A DNA stretch of 64,000 bases from Bacteroidia bacterium (GCA_030427905.1 JAUICL010000003.1:124001-188000), one strand, 5' to 3'. Shown: positions 9,508 to 18,422, counted from the first letter of the stretch. The notes: generated by a model from the sequence alone, not told the origin. Numbers and translations are program-made.

Positions 9508-9538
9508 TTCGCGGTGCAAATCACTTGTCCTAAATTTG
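9508..9538 (+). promoter_or_regulatory. Predicted promoter of the Gfo/Idh/MocA oxidoreductase gene
   Basis: TAAATTTG at 9531-9538 is a perfect -7 box. The -33 element is TTCG at 9508-9511 (3 of 4 bases) with a 19-bp spacer. It ends 18 bp before the ATG at 9557, supporting that start rather than the longer frame reaching back into the pcm gene. Confidence 0.65.
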
Positions 9539-9556
9539 CAGAAAACACGTGCAAAC

Positions 9557-10552
9557 ATGCTTAAGATTGGCGTACTAGGTGCCGGACACCTAGGAAAGAT
9601 ACATATCCGATTAAACAAAGAGATTGAAGCCTTTGATTTGGTAGGCTTTTACGACCCAAATCCACAGGTAGCAACGGAGACGGCTCAGAAACTAGGAGTG
9701 AAAAAATTTGACTCGATGGACGAGTTGATCGATGCGGTGGATGTCGTAGACATTGTTACTCCGACGCTTAGTCACTACGAATGTGCTGCCAAGGCGCTTA
9801 AAAAATCGAAGCACGTATTTATCGAAAAGCCAATCACCAATACCATCGAAGAAGCTAAATCGCTTATCTCATTGGCGCACGAAGCCAATGTAAAAGTACA
9901 AGTGGGCCACGTGGAGCGTTTTAATCCCGCATTCACAGCAGCCGTTGAGCACTTCGACAATCCCATGTTTATCGAGACCCACCGTCTGGCGCAATTCAAT
10001 CCGCGTGGCACAGATGTATCTGTAGTACTCGATTTGATGATTCACGATCTAGACATAGTGCTGAGCGTGGTCAAGTCGAATGTTAAAAACATTAACGCCA
10101 GTGGTGTGGCCGTGGTGAGCGATGAACCGGATATCGCAAACGCCCGTATCGAATTTGACAATGGCTGTGTTGCCAATCTTACCGCGAGCCGTTTCTCCCT
10201 AAAGAACATGCGTAAATCGCGCTTCTTCCAGCGAAACGCCTATATCGCTGTTGATTTTCTTGACAAAGAAACAGAGGTGGTTCAGATGCGCGACGTAGTG
10301 GGAGAAGTCGATCCCTTTTCGCTCAGCATTGACCTTGGCGATGGAAAAGGTTCCAAAGAGATTTACTTCGAAAAACCTAAAATCGAAGAAAACAATGCCA
10401 TAAAAGATGAGCTCAGCGCATTTGCTCACGCCATCAACACCAATACCCAACCCCCTGTAACTATCGAAGATGGGTACAAGGCTCTGGACGTTGCCTACAA
10501 AATTGTAGATAAGCTCAACAAGGCTTCTGCAGCGGCCAACAGAGAATCTTAG
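9557..10552 (+). CDS. Gfo/Idh/MocA-family oxidoreductase
   Basis: 331-residue NAD(P)-dependent oxidoreductase. The Rossmann motif GVLGAGHLGKIH begins at residue 4. An EKPI motif, with the conserved lysine, follows in the first domain, and GHVERFNP opens the C-terminal alpha/beta domain typical of sugar or inositol dehydrogenase relatives. The substrate cannot be read from the sequence. It lies upstream of a lipoprotein, a sugar-phosphate transferase and hbd; a link to sugar-nucleotide or envelope metabolism is possible but is inference. Confidence 0.88.
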   Translation: MLKIGVLGAGHLGKIHIRLNKEIEAFDLVGFYDPNPQVATETAQKLGVKKFDSMDELIDAVDVVDIVTPTLSHYECAAKALKKSKHVFIEKPITNTIEEAKSLISLAHEANVKVQVGHVERFNPAFTAAVEHFDNPMFIETHRLAQFNPRGTDVSVVLDLMIHDLDIVLSVVKSNVKNINASGVAVVSDEPDIANARIEFDNGCVANLTASRFSLKNMRKSRFFQRNAYIAVDFLDKETEVVQMRDVVGEVDPFSLSIDLGDGKGSKEIYFEKPKIEENNAIKDELSAFAHAINTNTQPPVTIEDGYKALDVAYKIVDKLNKASAAANRES

Positions 10553-10620
10553 ACAAGGGATACAATAATTGGTTTAACCCTTCGTTAAAATTCTGTTTAC
10601 GGTTGTGGTTTAAGGCTTCC

Positions 10621-10650
10621 TTCGAGGCTTTGACCATTTTCTTACATTTG
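10621..10650 (+). promoter_or_regulatory. Predicted promoter before the lipoprotein-polyprenyl transferase-hbd operon
   Basis: TACATTTG at 10643-10650 is a full match to the -7 consensus. The best -33 candidate is TTCG at 10621-10624, with an 18-bp spacer. The ATG at 10671 lies 20 bp downstream. Confidence 0.55.
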
Positions 10651-10670
10651 CCACCTTATTCTTGAAATTT

Positions 10671-11528
10671 ATGAAGCATTTTACATGGATGCTTTTGGTA
10701 TTGACTCTTTATTCTTGTGATGTATTCGACAAGGAAGAAACAGTGCCTGGCTATGTCGTTGTAAAGTCCGCGAACTTGATTACCAATGAGCAAACTCAAG
10801 GTGCAAACACGAGCAGTATTGTGGATGCTACCATCTATGTGGACGGTGATTTTATTGGTACGTATGAAATGCCCACCACCGCGGCAGCCCTTAAGAATGG
10901 CAATGTGAACGTGCAGGTAGCCGCGGGAATAAAAAACAACGGAATCTCAAACGACCGGCAGATCTACCCTTTCTACGACTTTTACGAGACCGATATTGAG
11001 TTGTTGCCCGATGGCAGAGTAGCCTTGGAAGACGACTCAGTGCTGACGTTTCGCTACTTTGATGGATTGACTTTTTACATCGATGATTTTGAAAATCTTG
11101 GGACGAGTTTGACTCCTGGCGATGACAATACGGCTACCATTACCCAAACTTCTGACCCCAACGATGTGCTCTCTGGAAATCAAAGTTTGAAGGTGGAAAT
11201 GACACAAGAAAACGATGTGTTCACGGCCTACGCCAACTGGGATCTTACTAATGTCCCTGTCGGAAACAACATGTACTTGGAGATCGATTTTAAAGGAGAT
11301 CAATTTCTCGAAATCGGAATCTACATTCCAGAGCTTAACCAACGTGTTTTTGTCGCGGGAATCCTTCCGCAAGATGAATGGACCAAGGTCTATTTTGACA
11401 TGAGAACGGCCATTTCTCAGCTCATTTTCAATTATTCTGACATTCAGATCTATCTGCACAGCAATTTGAGCAATACCGATGGGTCGAAAACAATCTTTGT
11501 CGATAATCTCAAGTTTATCCATCCCTAA
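10671..11528 (+). CDS. Lipoprotein of unknown function with a probable C-terminal beta-sandwich
   Basis: 285 residues from ATG 10671 (a TTG start 9 bp earlier is less likely). The lipobox is LYSCD, giving an acylated Cys near residue 16. The middle carries YVDGDFIGTYEMP, suggesting a beta-sandwich. The C-terminal half (from about FYIDDFENLG) resembles a carbohydrate-binding-type jelly roll ending KTIFVDNLKF. No enzyme motif is seen. The gene is followed 3 bp later by the polyprenyl glycosylphosphotransferase, so it is part of that operon and probably sits on the envelope. Confidence 0.7.
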   Translation: MKHFTWMLLVLTLYSCDVFDKEETVPGYVVVKSANLITNEQTQGANTSSIVDATIYVDGDFIGTYEMPTTAAALKNGNVNVQVAAGIKNNGISNDRQIYPFYDFYETDIELLPDGRVALEDDSVLTFRYFDGLTFYIDDFENLGTSLTPGDDNTATITQTSDPNDVLSGNQSLKVEMTQENDVFTAYANWDLTNVPVGNNMYLEIDFKGDQFLEIGIYIPELNQRVFVAGILPQDEWTKVYFDMRTAISQLIFNYSDIQIYLHSNLSNTDGSKTIFVDNLKFIHP

Positions 11529-11531
11529 TTG

Positions 11532-12944
11532 ATGAATAAAAGGCTTCAAGTCATAAAATACCTGGTATCCGATCTCATATCGGCGGGGGTAGCTTGGGTC
11601 TTGTTTTTCATATTTCGGAAGAAGTACATCGAGCCAGAGAAGTACGGCGAATTCGTGGGCATGGAGTTCGATTCCAATTTTTACCTCGGGCTTGCCTTTA
11701 TCCCACTTTTTTGGGTGGCGCTCTACGCGCTGCTTGGGATGTACAAGAGCATCTACCACCGGCACCGCGTTAGAGAATTGGGCCAAGTATTGATGGCATC
11801 GGCTCTCGGAGTCATCATTCTGTTTTTCATCGTGCTCTTAGATGATGAAATAGCCAATTATCAATTTTACTACAAGTCATTGATCGCGCTTTTCACCATG
11901 CACTTTCTGCTGACTTTCATCCCACGATTCATCTACACCACTCAGACGGTTAAGCGCATTCACAAGCGCGTGATAGGCTTTAAAACCGCTATTATCGGTG
12001 GAAACGAAGAAGGACTAAAGGTGTATCGTGAAATGGAGACGATGGTGCCTGCTCCTGGTTTCGATTTTGTGGGCTACGTTTCGGTAAATGGAAAGGATCA
12101 CCTGCTCGAAAACGAGCTCACCTGGCTGGGTAAGTTTCAGAAAATAGAAGAAATAATAAAGGAGCACCAGATCGAAGAAGTGATTATCGCCATCGAATCT
12201 TCGGAACATAAAAATCTGGGAAGCATCATCACCAACCTGGAAGGTCTTGGGGTGAATATCAAGATCATCCCCGATATGTACGACATCTTGAGTGGATCGG
12301 TAAAAATGTCGAGCATTTTTGGTGCGCCGCTCATCCAGATCGACACCCAGATTATGCCGGGTTGGCAGTTTTTCATCAAGCGTTTGATGGATTTTGTAGG
12401 CTCATTTATCGCTATCATACTCCTGTTTCCGGTCTATATCATCTTGGCCATTTTGGTCAAGCTTTCATCTCCAGGCGAGATTATCTTCAAGCAGGAGCGT
12501 ATCGGTCAGCACAACAAGCCTTTCTACATTTTCAAGTTTCGATCTATGTGTCAGGATGCGGAAAAAGCAGGGCCACAACTCTCGAGCACCCACGACAATC
12601 GCATCACGCCAATCGGGAAATTCATGCGGAAGACTCGGATGGATGAACTACCACAGTTCTTCAATGTTTTGCGCGGTGAGATGAGCTTGGTTGGTCCACG
12701 TCCGGAGCGACAGTTTTACATCGATCAAATTTCGAAAGTAGCGCCCCACTACCGCCACCTGCAGAAGGTGAAGCCTGGCATCACGAGTTGGGGTCAGGTG
12801 AAGTACGGCTATGCCGAAAACGTAGATCAAATGGTGCAGCGTCTCAAGTACGACGTGCTTTACATCGAAAATATGTCCTTGGCTATTGACCTGAAAATCA
12901 TGGCCTATACCTTAATCATTATATTCAAAGGCTCAGGAAAATAA
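11532..12944 (+). CDS. Polyprenyl glycosylphosphotransferase (initiating sugar-phosphate transferase for polysaccharide)
   Basis: 470-residue membrane protein of the WbaP/WcaJ-like family, which loads the first sugar phosphate onto undecaprenyl phosphate. Hydrophobic segments lie near residues 12-27, 50-68, 83-102 and 118-138. A Rossmann-like CoA-binding region (FKTAIIGGNEEG) follows. The C-terminal catalytic domain starts with KRLMDFVGS and a re-entrant membrane helix, then KQERIG, FKFRSM, TRMDELPQ and MSLVGPRPE, all signature motifs with the catalytic Asp-Glu pair present. It points to exopolysaccharide or O-antigen synthesis, but no other glycosyltransferases are in the window. The ATG at 11532 is used. 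Confidence 0.93.
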   Translation: MNKRLQVIKYLVSDLISAGVAWVLFFIFRKKYIEPEKYGEFVGMEFDSNFYLGLAFIPLFWVALYALLGMYKSIYHRHRVRELGQVLMASALGVIILFFIVLLDDEIANYQFYYKSLIALFTMHFLLTFIPRFIYTTQTVKRIHKRVIGFKTAIIGGNEEGLKVYREMETMVPAPGFDFVGYVSVNGKDHLLENELTWLGKFQKIEEIIKEHQIEEVIIAIESSEHKNLGSIITNLEGLGVNIKIIPDMYDILSGSVKMSSIFGAPLIQIDTQIMPGWQFFIKRLMDFVGSFIAIILLFPVYIILAILVKLSSPGEIIFKQERIGQHNKPFYIFKFRSMCQDAEKAGPQLSSTHDNRITPIGKFMRKTRMDELPQFFNVLRGEMSLVGPRPERQFYIDQISKVAPHYRHLQKVKPGITSWGQVKYGYAENVDQMVQRLKYDVLYIENMSLAIDLKIMAYTLIIIFKGSGK

Positions 12945-12954
12945 AGAAACCCTT

Positions 12955-13845
12955 ATGAAAAACATTGCTGTAATTGGAGCGGGTACCATGGGTAATGGAA
13001 TCGCCCATGTATTTGCTCAAAACGGATTTAACGTCAAACTAATTGACATCTCAGAAGATGCGCTAAACCGCGCCGTAGCCACCATCACCAAAAACCTGGA
13101 CAGAATGGTAGCTAAGGAGAAAATCACCGAAGCCGATAAGAACGCGGCCCTGGCTAACCTCAACACCACCACCGATATGGCGAGCGGTGTATCTGATGCC
13201 AATCTCGTGGTAGAAGCGGCAACGGAAAACGTTGATTTGAAGCTGAAAATCTTCAAGCAGATGGATGAAGCGGCTCCGGCTGACAGCATCCTGGCAACCA
13301 ATACTAGCTCGATTTCGATTACGAAAATTGCCGCTGCGACATCGCGTCCCGACAAGGTGATCGGTATGCACTTTATGAACCCGGTTCCGATTATGAAGCT
13401 GGTTGAAATCATCCGTGGATACGCCACCAGCGATGCCACGACAGAAGCTGTTGTGGACATGTCGAAGCAATTGGGGAAAATCCCGGTAGAGTGCAACGAC
13501 TACCCTGGGTTTGTGGCCAACCGAATTTTGATGCCGATGATCAACGAAGCCATCATCACCTTGCACGAAGGCGTGGCAGGCGTAGCCGAGATCGACTCGA
13601 TTATGAAGCTTGGAATGGCTCACCCGATGGGACCACTCCAACTGGCCGACTTTATCGGGTTGGACGTTTGTCTCTCAATTATGAACGTGCTTTACGAAGG
13701 ACTCGGAAATCCAAAATACGCGCCTTGCCCCCTACTCGTGAATATGGTAACCGCAGGAAAGCTTGGTGTGAAGTCGGGTGAAGGTTTTTATACCCACGTT
13801 CGTGGAAGTAAGGATTTGGTGGTAGCGCCAAATTTCAACAAGTAA
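12955..13845 (+). CDS. hbd: 3-hydroxybutyryl-CoA dehydrogenase
   Basis: 296-residue soluble dehydrogenase oxidising 3-hydroxyacyl-CoA (short chain) with NAD(P). The N-terminal Rossmann motif is VIGAGTMGNGIAHVFA (residues 5-20); LATNTSSISIT and GMHFMNPVPIMKLVEII carry the catalytic His and conserved MNP; PGFVANRI marks the hinge to the helical C-terminal domain. Length is typical of the stand-alone enzyme, without the hydratase part of FadB. The gene starts 10 bp after the transferase and is followed by a strong terminator, so it ends the operon. Confidence 0.95.
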   Translation: MKNIAVIGAGTMGNGIAHVFAQNGFNVKLIDISEDALNRAVATITKNLDRMVAKEKITEADKNAALANLNTTTDMASGVSDANLVVEAATENVDLKLKIFKQMDEAAPADSILATNTSSISITKIAAATSRPDKVIGMHFMNPVPIMKLVEIIRGYATSDATTEAVVDMSKQLGKIPVECNDYPGFVANRILMPMINEAIITLHEGVAGVAEIDSIMKLGMAHPMGPLQLADFIGLDVCLSIMNVLYEGLGNPKYAPCPLLVNMVTAGKLGVKSGEGFYTHVRGSKDLVVAPNFNK

Positions 13846-13867
13846 TTAGAAAACAATTAGAATTTGG

Positions 13868-13893
13868 AAGGCCGGGGTTACCCGGCCTTTTTT
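13868..13893 (+). terminator. Rho-independent terminator after hbd
   Basis: GCCGGG (13871-13876), loop GTTA, and CCCGGC (13881-13886) form a stem extended by flanking AAG/CTT, followed by a run of T to 13893. Confidence 0.93.
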
Positions 13894-13910
13894 GTTGGAT
13901 CGTTGAGCTC

Positions 13911-14047
13911 TTTGATGAATAGGTAAAGAATTAAGTCGGTATAAACAATTTACCAAAACATCCTATTTGAGTCACTTCGAGTGCCGCTGATCGACCACAA
14001 GGAGCATCAGTGGTGTATCGAGAAGTTATATACCAACATCAGTACCT
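13911..14047. repeat. Intergenic repeat copy 1 (TCACTTCGAGTG ... GTATCGAGAAG type)
   Basis: This approximately 137-bp block recurs, diverged, at 14241-14375. Its core (13970-14027) begins AGTCACTTCGAGTG and ends GTGTATCGAGAAG; inside, CGCTGAT and ATCAGTG form an imperfect hairpin. A third, shorter relative with the same ends but a different hairpin lies at 16531-16574. No ORF is supported here. It resembles palindromic intergenic repeats scattered in Bacteroidota genomes. Confidence 0.8.
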
Positions 14048-14069
14048 AATTGGTTCTCAGCTGCTCCGT

Positions 14070-14098
14070 ATTTCCGCCTGAGGCGGAGCTGCGGAAAT
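14070..14098. repeat. Hairpin between the two intergenic repeat copies
   Basis: ATTTCCGC (14070-14077) and GCGGAAAT (14091-14098) are perfect inverted arms, with a smaller CCGCCTGAGGCGG palindrome overlapping on the left. No T run follows, so it is not a typical terminator. The surrounding 14048-14240 holds no supported gene. Confidence 0.6.
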
Positions 14099-14240
14099 TG
14101 TTGTTGCTTGGTTCGATTTAGTCGACGGTAACGTTAAAACATTTATTGCTGCATGGCTAAAACGAATTCAATCAGTTTCCCAAGAAACCACGCGATACGC
14201 CTTCGGCTAATCGCGCAGTAGCGAATGTATCGTTGCGCTA

Positions 14241-14375
14241 TTTGAAGAATAGGTAAAGAAAGAAGGCCCGATTAACAATTCACCAAAACACCTTGTTTGA
14301 GTCACTTCGAGTGTCGCTGATCGACCATAGGGAGCATCGGTGATGTATCGAGAAGTTATATGTCAACATGAGCAT
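14241..14375. repeat. Intergenic repeat copy 2 (TCACTTCGAGTG ... GTATCGAGAAG type)
   Basis: Diverged second copy of the block at 13911-14047, including the GAATAGGTAAAGAA lead-in, AGTCACTTCGAGTG, the CGCTGATCGACCA centre and GATGTATCGAGAAG. A lone inverted half-site (TTCTCGATACA) follows near 14383. The tandem placement suggests local duplication. Confidence 0.8.
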
Positions 14376-14436
14376 CTTAAGGTTCTCGATACAACTATGA
14401 CCCAAAACTCTCGGAACAAATCCTTTCTTTGAAGAA

Positions 14437-15165
14437 TCACCCGTTCTTCCTTGCGGCCTTCTTTTTCTGGCGTTTGATCTTCCGCTCCAGCCGTTTGCTT
14501 TTATTGCTCAGCACTTCGCTGGCCGCCTTGGTTTTCACTTCTCTTACTTCTACGGGTACCTGACCCGTCTCAATTAGCTGTACGATCTCTTCGATGATCT
14601 CATCAGTCTCGTTGTTTTCGGGATCGTAGTTCGACTTCAAGTCATTCCCGAAGAGCTTCGCTACACCCTGCCACATAAAGGCCGTAAAACCGCTCTTGAG
14701 ATCCTTGATCAGCTCGTAGCTGGTTCGACCCGTTTCCCTATCGATAAGCTTGATCAAGACTTTTCCCTGACTCATGGTCATCTTGCGGAGATCGCCATCA
14801 AACTCGGCTTTGAGATCTTCTTCACATTGATCGAGATATGCGTCGCGCTCAGCTTGGGTCTCCAGCTCGGCCAGGTTGTGGTTGTACTCCGTGATGAGTT
14901 CACCCGCTACCTTGGCGTAGGGATAAGTCTTTACTACGTTTCTAAAAATCTTGTTGCGCTTCCGCTGATAGCGCTTGCTGCGCTTCTTTCTATTGGCCGA
15001 GATGCTCGTAGGCCGCAGCGTAACAATGGGAATGGTATCGCCATCCACCACGATCGTTTCCAAAATATAAAGCCCGTTGTGAGATTCGACGTTTTCGGGC
15101 ACTTGCGCGGAAACGGCGAACCACAACGGGCTTAAAGCTATTATTAGGACCAGGTATCGCAGCAT
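14437..15165 (-). CDS. DUF4294-family exported protein
   Basis: 242 residues with a signal peptide ending VSAQ (about 1-21). The segment ETIVVDGDTIPIVTLRP, the basic stretch RKKRSKRYQRKRNK and YPYAKVAGEL are the recognisable DUF4294 pattern, a family restricted mainly to Bacteroidota and of unknown function. The C-terminus is very Lys/Arg rich (KRLERKIKRQKKKAARK), which could bind nucleic acid or anionic polymer, but that is speculation. It lies upstream of and separate from sucC on the same strand, 64 bp apart. Confidence 0.85.
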   Translation of the reverse strand: MLRYLVLIIALSPLWFAVSAQVPENVESHNGLYILETIVVDGDTIPIVTLRPTSISANRKKRSKRYQRKRNKIFRNVVKTYPYAKVAGELITEYNHNLAELETQAERDAYLDQCEEDLKAEFDGDLRKMTMSQGKVLIKLIDRETGRTSYELIKDLKSGFTAFMWQGVAKLFGNDLKSNYDPENNETDEIIEEIVQLIETGQVPVEVREVKTKAASEVLSNKSKRLERKIKRQKKKAARKNG

Positions 15166-15229
15166 GGTATGATAACGTGGGCTTCGCGAAAATCTTATTC
15201 GCCTGCCCTACCATGCAAAGGTGCAATTC

Positions 15230-16420
15230 TTAGGCCAATACTTCTTTTACTTTATCGGCAGCTTCTTGGAGTAGTACAGCAGAGTGCACTTTAAGTCCAG
15301 ATTCATCGATCAATTTCTTCGCTTCTTCAGCGTTTGTACCCTGAAGACGAACGATGATTGGCACATTGATGTCACCAATGTTGTTGTAGGCATCAACGAT
15401 ACCCTGAGCAACGCGGTCGCAACGTACGATACCACCAAAGATGTTGACCAAAATGGCTTTCACCTTCGTGTCTTTCAAGATGATTCTGAAAGCCGTCTCA
15501 ACGCGTTTTGCGTCAGCCGTACCCCCTACATCTAGGAAGTTAGCCGGATCACCACCCGATAGTTTGATGATATCCATCGTAGCCATGGCCAGACCAGCTC
15601 CGTTTACCATACACCCTACGTTTCCATCGAGTTGTACGTAGTTGAGTCCTACGGCTCCAGCTTCCACTTCTGTAGGATCTTCTTCCGTCAGGTCTCGCAT
15701 TTCTGCGTAGTCTGGGTGACGGTACAGAGCGTTGGCATCAAGCGTTACTTTTGAGTCAACGGCGATGATGCGGTCGTCAGACGTTTTAAGAACTGGATTG
15801 ATTTCGAAAAGGCTTGCATCACATCCGATGTACGCTTTGTAAAGGTTGGCCACAAATTTGGTCATTTCCTTAAACGCCTTTCCTGAAAGACCCAGGTTGA
15901 AAGCGATCTTACGACACTGGAATCCTTGAATTCCAACCGCTGGATCGATCTCTTCCTTAAAGATCAAGTGCGGCGTCTTTTCAGCTACCGCTTCGATGTC
16001 CATACCACCTTCAGTAGAGTACATGATCGTCACGCGACCCTTGGCTCTGTCTAGAAGCACAGACATGTATATTTCACTCGGCTCACTCTCACCCGGATAG
16101 TACACATCCTCGGCTACGAGCACCTTGTTTACTTTCTTTCCTGTAGGAGGCGTTTGCGGTGTGATCAATTGCATTCCGATAATATCAGAAGAGATTGAGT
16201 TCACATCATCGTAACTCTTAGCGAGTTTCACCCCACCACCTTTACCACGACCACCAGCGTGAATTTGCGCCTTAACCACAAACCACTCTGATCCCGTTTC
16301 TTCATTGATTTTTTTAGCAGCTTCTACCGCTTCTTCTGGCGTATCAGCTACCAGACCTCTTTGGATGGCAACTCCGTAAGATGCCAATATAGATTTTCCC
16401 TGGTATTCGTGAAGATTCAT
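15230..16420 (-). CDS. sucC: Succinate-CoA ligase (ADP-forming), beta subunit
   Basis: 396-residue TCA-cycle enzyme subunit that binds nucleotide and CoA; the alpha subunit sucD is not in the window. [12 protein letters not shown] is the standard N-terminus, so the ATG at 16420 is chosen over the longer frame to 16453, which would run into the promoter. [12 protein letters not shown] is part of the ATP-grasp loop, INPVLKT and [10 protein letters not shown] hold metal ligands, and [11 protein letters not shown] is the conserved C-terminal loop. A consensus promoter lies just upstream. Confidence 0.97.
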   Translation of the reverse strand: MNLHEYQGKSILASYGVAIQRGLVADTPEEAVEAAKKINEETGSEWFVVKAQIHAGGRGKGGGVKLAKSYDDVNSISSDIIGMQLITPQTPPTGKKVNKVLVAEDVYYPGESEPSEIYMSVLLDRAKGRVTIMYSTEGGMDIEAVAEKTPHLIFKEEIDPAVGIQGFQCRKIAFNLGLSGKAFKEMTKFVANLYKAYIGCDASLFEINPVLKTSDDRIIAVDSKVTLDANALYRHPDYAEMRDLTEEDPTEVEAGAVGLNYVQLDGNVGCMVNGAGLAMATMDIIKLSGGDPANFLDVGGTADAKRVETAFRIILKDTKVKAILVNIFGGIVRCDRVAQGIVDAYNNIGDINVPIIVRLQGTNAEEAKKLIDESGLKVHSAVLLQEAADKVKEVLA

Positions 16421-16440
16421 TCCTTGAACGTTGTTTGCGG

Positions 16441-16471
16441 CAAATGTACACACCGAGTATGGTTTATCAAA
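16441..16471 (-). promoter_or_regulatory. Consensus promoter of sucC
   Basis: On the minus strand: TTTG (complement of 16468-16471), a 19-bp spacer and TACATTTG (complement of 16441-16448). Both boxes are perfect. The -7 box is 20 bp upstream of the sucC ATG, implying a very short leader and confirming the start at 16420. Confidence 0.85.
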
Positions 16472-16530
16472 GGTGATTTAGAGAGTTTTTCCCTGAGTTT
16501 TTAAAGGGGCATACACCTTCAAATAATGTA

Positions 16531-16574
16531 AGTCACTTCGAGTGCCCCGAAAGCTTTCGGGGTGTATCGAGAAG
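16531..16574. repeat. Intergenic repeat copy 3 with an 18-bp perfect palindrome
   Basis: It has the same ends as the 13,970 and 14,299 elements (AGTCACTTCGAGTG and TGTATCGAGAAG), but the centre is the perfect palindrome CCCCGAAAGCTTTCGGGG (16545-16562). The stretch 16472-16806 otherwise holds no supported gene. Confidence 0.75.
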
Positions 16575-16806
16575 GACGGCAAGATACCCCTACCAAGAGA
16601 CATTCCCTATGGTTTTTATGCCTAGATCAAAAAAGAAAGAGTGTTCATGAATGATTCGACGAAATCTTGACTTTCAAGCTGCCCTAGTCAAGATTGAGTG
16701 CGTTCTGCCTAGAAACTCAGATGGAAGATTTTTCGCATATTTGAGGAAGGACGAATTTGGGTGGACAGGCTGGCGGTTGTTTGGAAAAAGTTATTCGTGT
16801 ATAGAC

Positions 16807-16901
16807 GTTTAATAACGGCTAAATGTTGAATGAATAGGAAATACAAAAAACAAAACCATAGCGGTATATCACACAGGGTGTGTTATTACCCGTTGCCACA
16901 C
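16807..16901. repeat. Palindromic junction 0, upstream edge of the cassette-like array
   Basis: The left arm AATAACGGCTAAATG (from 16811) is loosely complementary to the right arm ending GTTATTACCCGTTGCC. Inside lies a CACAC-AGGG-TGTG hairpin (about 16870-16882). The right edge GTTGCCACAC (16892-16901) is the exact reverse complement of the sequence just after the next gene (17531-17540). Confidence 0.5.
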
Positions 16902-16910
16902 ATTAAAAAA

Positions 16911-17519
16911 ATGAAGACACTGATATACATTTTGACTGTCCTGACAATAATTGGGTGTAGTAATTCAAACGACAATGGAAGAGTGTCTGAAACCATTGAA
17001 ACTGAATCACAGTCTTTAACTGATTCAACAATTGAAGTTGAAGAAACTCAAACTGCAAATAATGAAGTTGAGCAAATCGAATCAAGTAAATGCTCAGGAA
17101 CAATAAGCGACTTTTTGAAACTTAACCATCAAGACCTACAAACAGACTTGTTCGAAAAAATTGATTCTATTCGAAAAGTTCAGTATCCCGAAAATGACCA
17201 GGAAACTTCAATAATGGTCGACTTGACAGCAGAGTATTTGACTCGATTCTTAAATGACATTGACGCTGATTCGTTGACGAAAAATCAACGATTTGAAAAA
17301 GAGTATCATTTTAATATTGCACCTGAAGGTTTTACTGACCCAACGGACTGTAAAGACAAAATCGCAGTCAGTTTTGATGACAAGGACTGTTCATTTAGAT
17401 TGAATATTTACAATACGTTTCTTGTTGAACCAAATTGGTGCACGGAATCAATGGTTGTTTATGGTTTCAAAATCAAAAACAGCAGAATCATTGACTTTTG
17501 GAGACAGGAAGCAGGATAA
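16911..17519 (+). CDS. Small lipoprotein, unknown function (cassette-like gene 1)
   Basis: 202 residues from ATG 16911. A frame from 16830 exists, but the signal sequence begins at MKTLIYIL, so the later start is right. The lipobox is TIIGCS with Cys16, followed by a Ser/Thr/Glu-rich linker to about residue 60 and a soluble domain with several Cys (KCSG, DCKDK, KDCSF, NWCTES) that could form disulfides. No family is recognised. It is bounded by a perfect 10-bp inverted repeat (16892-16901 and 17531-17540). AT-rich codon use resembles its accessory neighbours more than the flanking chromosome. Confidence 0.75.
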   Translation: MKTLIYILTVLTIIGCSNSNDNGRVSETIETESQSLTDSTIEVEETQTANNEVEQIESSKCSGTISDFLKLNHQDLQTDLFEKIDSIRKVQYPENDQETSIMVDLTAEYLTRFLNDIDADSLTKNQRFEKEYHFNIAPEGFTDPTDCKDKIAVSFDDKDCSFRLNIYNTFLVEPNWCTESMVVYGFKIKNSRIIDFWRQEAG

Positions 17520-17530
17520 AAAATAAAAAC

Positions 17531-17730
17531 GTGTGGCAACAAAACCTATACGCAATGCGGGCTGAAGGAATAAAAGAAAGGTCGGTGCTTTTAGCCCGCC
17601 AAAGCTCCGCTTTGACGTTTTTGTTGAATGAATTTAAAAACACAAAACACAGCTTTGGCTACAGTTCGTGCAAGATTGAAAGTTTCGGCTTTTCAATCCC
17701 GCACTGCGCATAGCCGGGTCGTTGCCGCAC
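17531..17730. repeat. 200-bp imperfect palindrome between cassette-like genes 1 and 2
   Basis: GTGTGGCAAC (17531-17540) plus 17541-17561 on the left is complementary, with mismatches, to 17698-17720 plus GTTGCCGCAC (17721-17730) on the right. The inner part has two further hairpins, AAAGC-TCC-GCTTT (about 17608) and TTGAAAG...CTTTTCAA. An apparent 71-codon frame across it is not a gene. The two outermost cores differ at one position, and each matches the boundary of its own neighbouring gene. Confidence 0.7.
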
Positions 17731-17746
17731 ATGCAAAAAAACAGAC

Positions 17747-18406
17747 ATGGAATTAAAAATTGACTCGGAAGACTTAGAAGACATGCTTCTTAAAATCGAA
17801 GACTCGTTCGACATTCGATTTGAGACAAATGAATTAGCCCATGTTAGAACTTATGGCGAATTCTGTGACGCGATAAAAGATAAAATCAGTCTCGACCATT
17901 CTGAAGATTGTACCACTCAACAAGCTTTTTATAAGCTAAGGGAAGCGATAACAAAATCGACTGATATTGACAGAAAAGATATCACTCCGACTACAACACT
18001 TGCGGAATTATTCCCAAAGAAGAATAGAAAGAATCAGATAAAAATCCTCGAAATGACTTTAGGATTTAAGCTGTTAATCTTACGACCGCCATACTTTGTT
18101 TCCGGGTCTTTAGCGTTTTTGTTGTTAGCTTCTTTTATTATGCTTTTCGTTCATTGGCAATATGGACTTATTGGACTTGGAATATCAATAGGCGGCATTT
18201 GGATTGCGAGTAAATTAGGTAATGAACTTGCCGTGGCGACTATTGGAGATTTATCCGAAAAGATGACAAGAGAGCATTACGTAAAATCTAGAAGGAACTC
18301 AAAGACGATTAATAAGAATGAGCTTGATAGAATTCTCGAAGATTGGTTTGTAGACTTCTTAGGAGTTAGAAAGTCTGAATTGACAAAAGAAGCTCAACTA
18401 TTTTGA
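17747..18406 (+). CDS. Membrane protein with ACP-like termini, unknown function (cassette-like gene 2)
   Basis: 219 residues. Residues about 8-46 (LEDMLLKIEDSFDIRF...TYGEFCDAI) have the helix spacing of an acyl-carrier protein but no DSL serine. Residues about 198-219 (LDRILEDWFVDFLGV) look like the first helix of another such domain. Two membrane helices lie in the middle, near residues 122-138 and 141-157. No family name can be given; the ACP resemblance is by eye. It is bounded by GTTGCCGC before (17721) and GCGGCAAC after (18425-18432). Confidence 0.65.
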   Translation: MELKIDSEDLEDMLLKIEDSFDIRFETNELAHVRTYGEFCDAIKDKISLDHSEDCTTQQAFYKLREAITKSTDIDRKDITPTTTLAELFPKKNRKNQIKILEMTLGFKLLILRPPYFVSGSLAFLLLASFIMLFVHWQYGLIGLGISIGGIWIASKLGNELAVATIGDLSEKMTREHYVKSRRNSKTINKNELDRILEDWFVDFLGVRKSELTKEAQLF

Positions 18407-18422
18407 AATAGATAAAAACCCA

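Noticed and set aside
11037-11786. 249-codon minus-strand ORF
   Set aside because: Lies opposite the lipoprotein and glycosylphosphotransferase genes, which are clearly coding; an antisense shadow.
17498-17713. 71-codon ORF after cassette-like gene 1
   Set aside because: It runs through the long palindrome and its sequence is explained by the inverted repeat.
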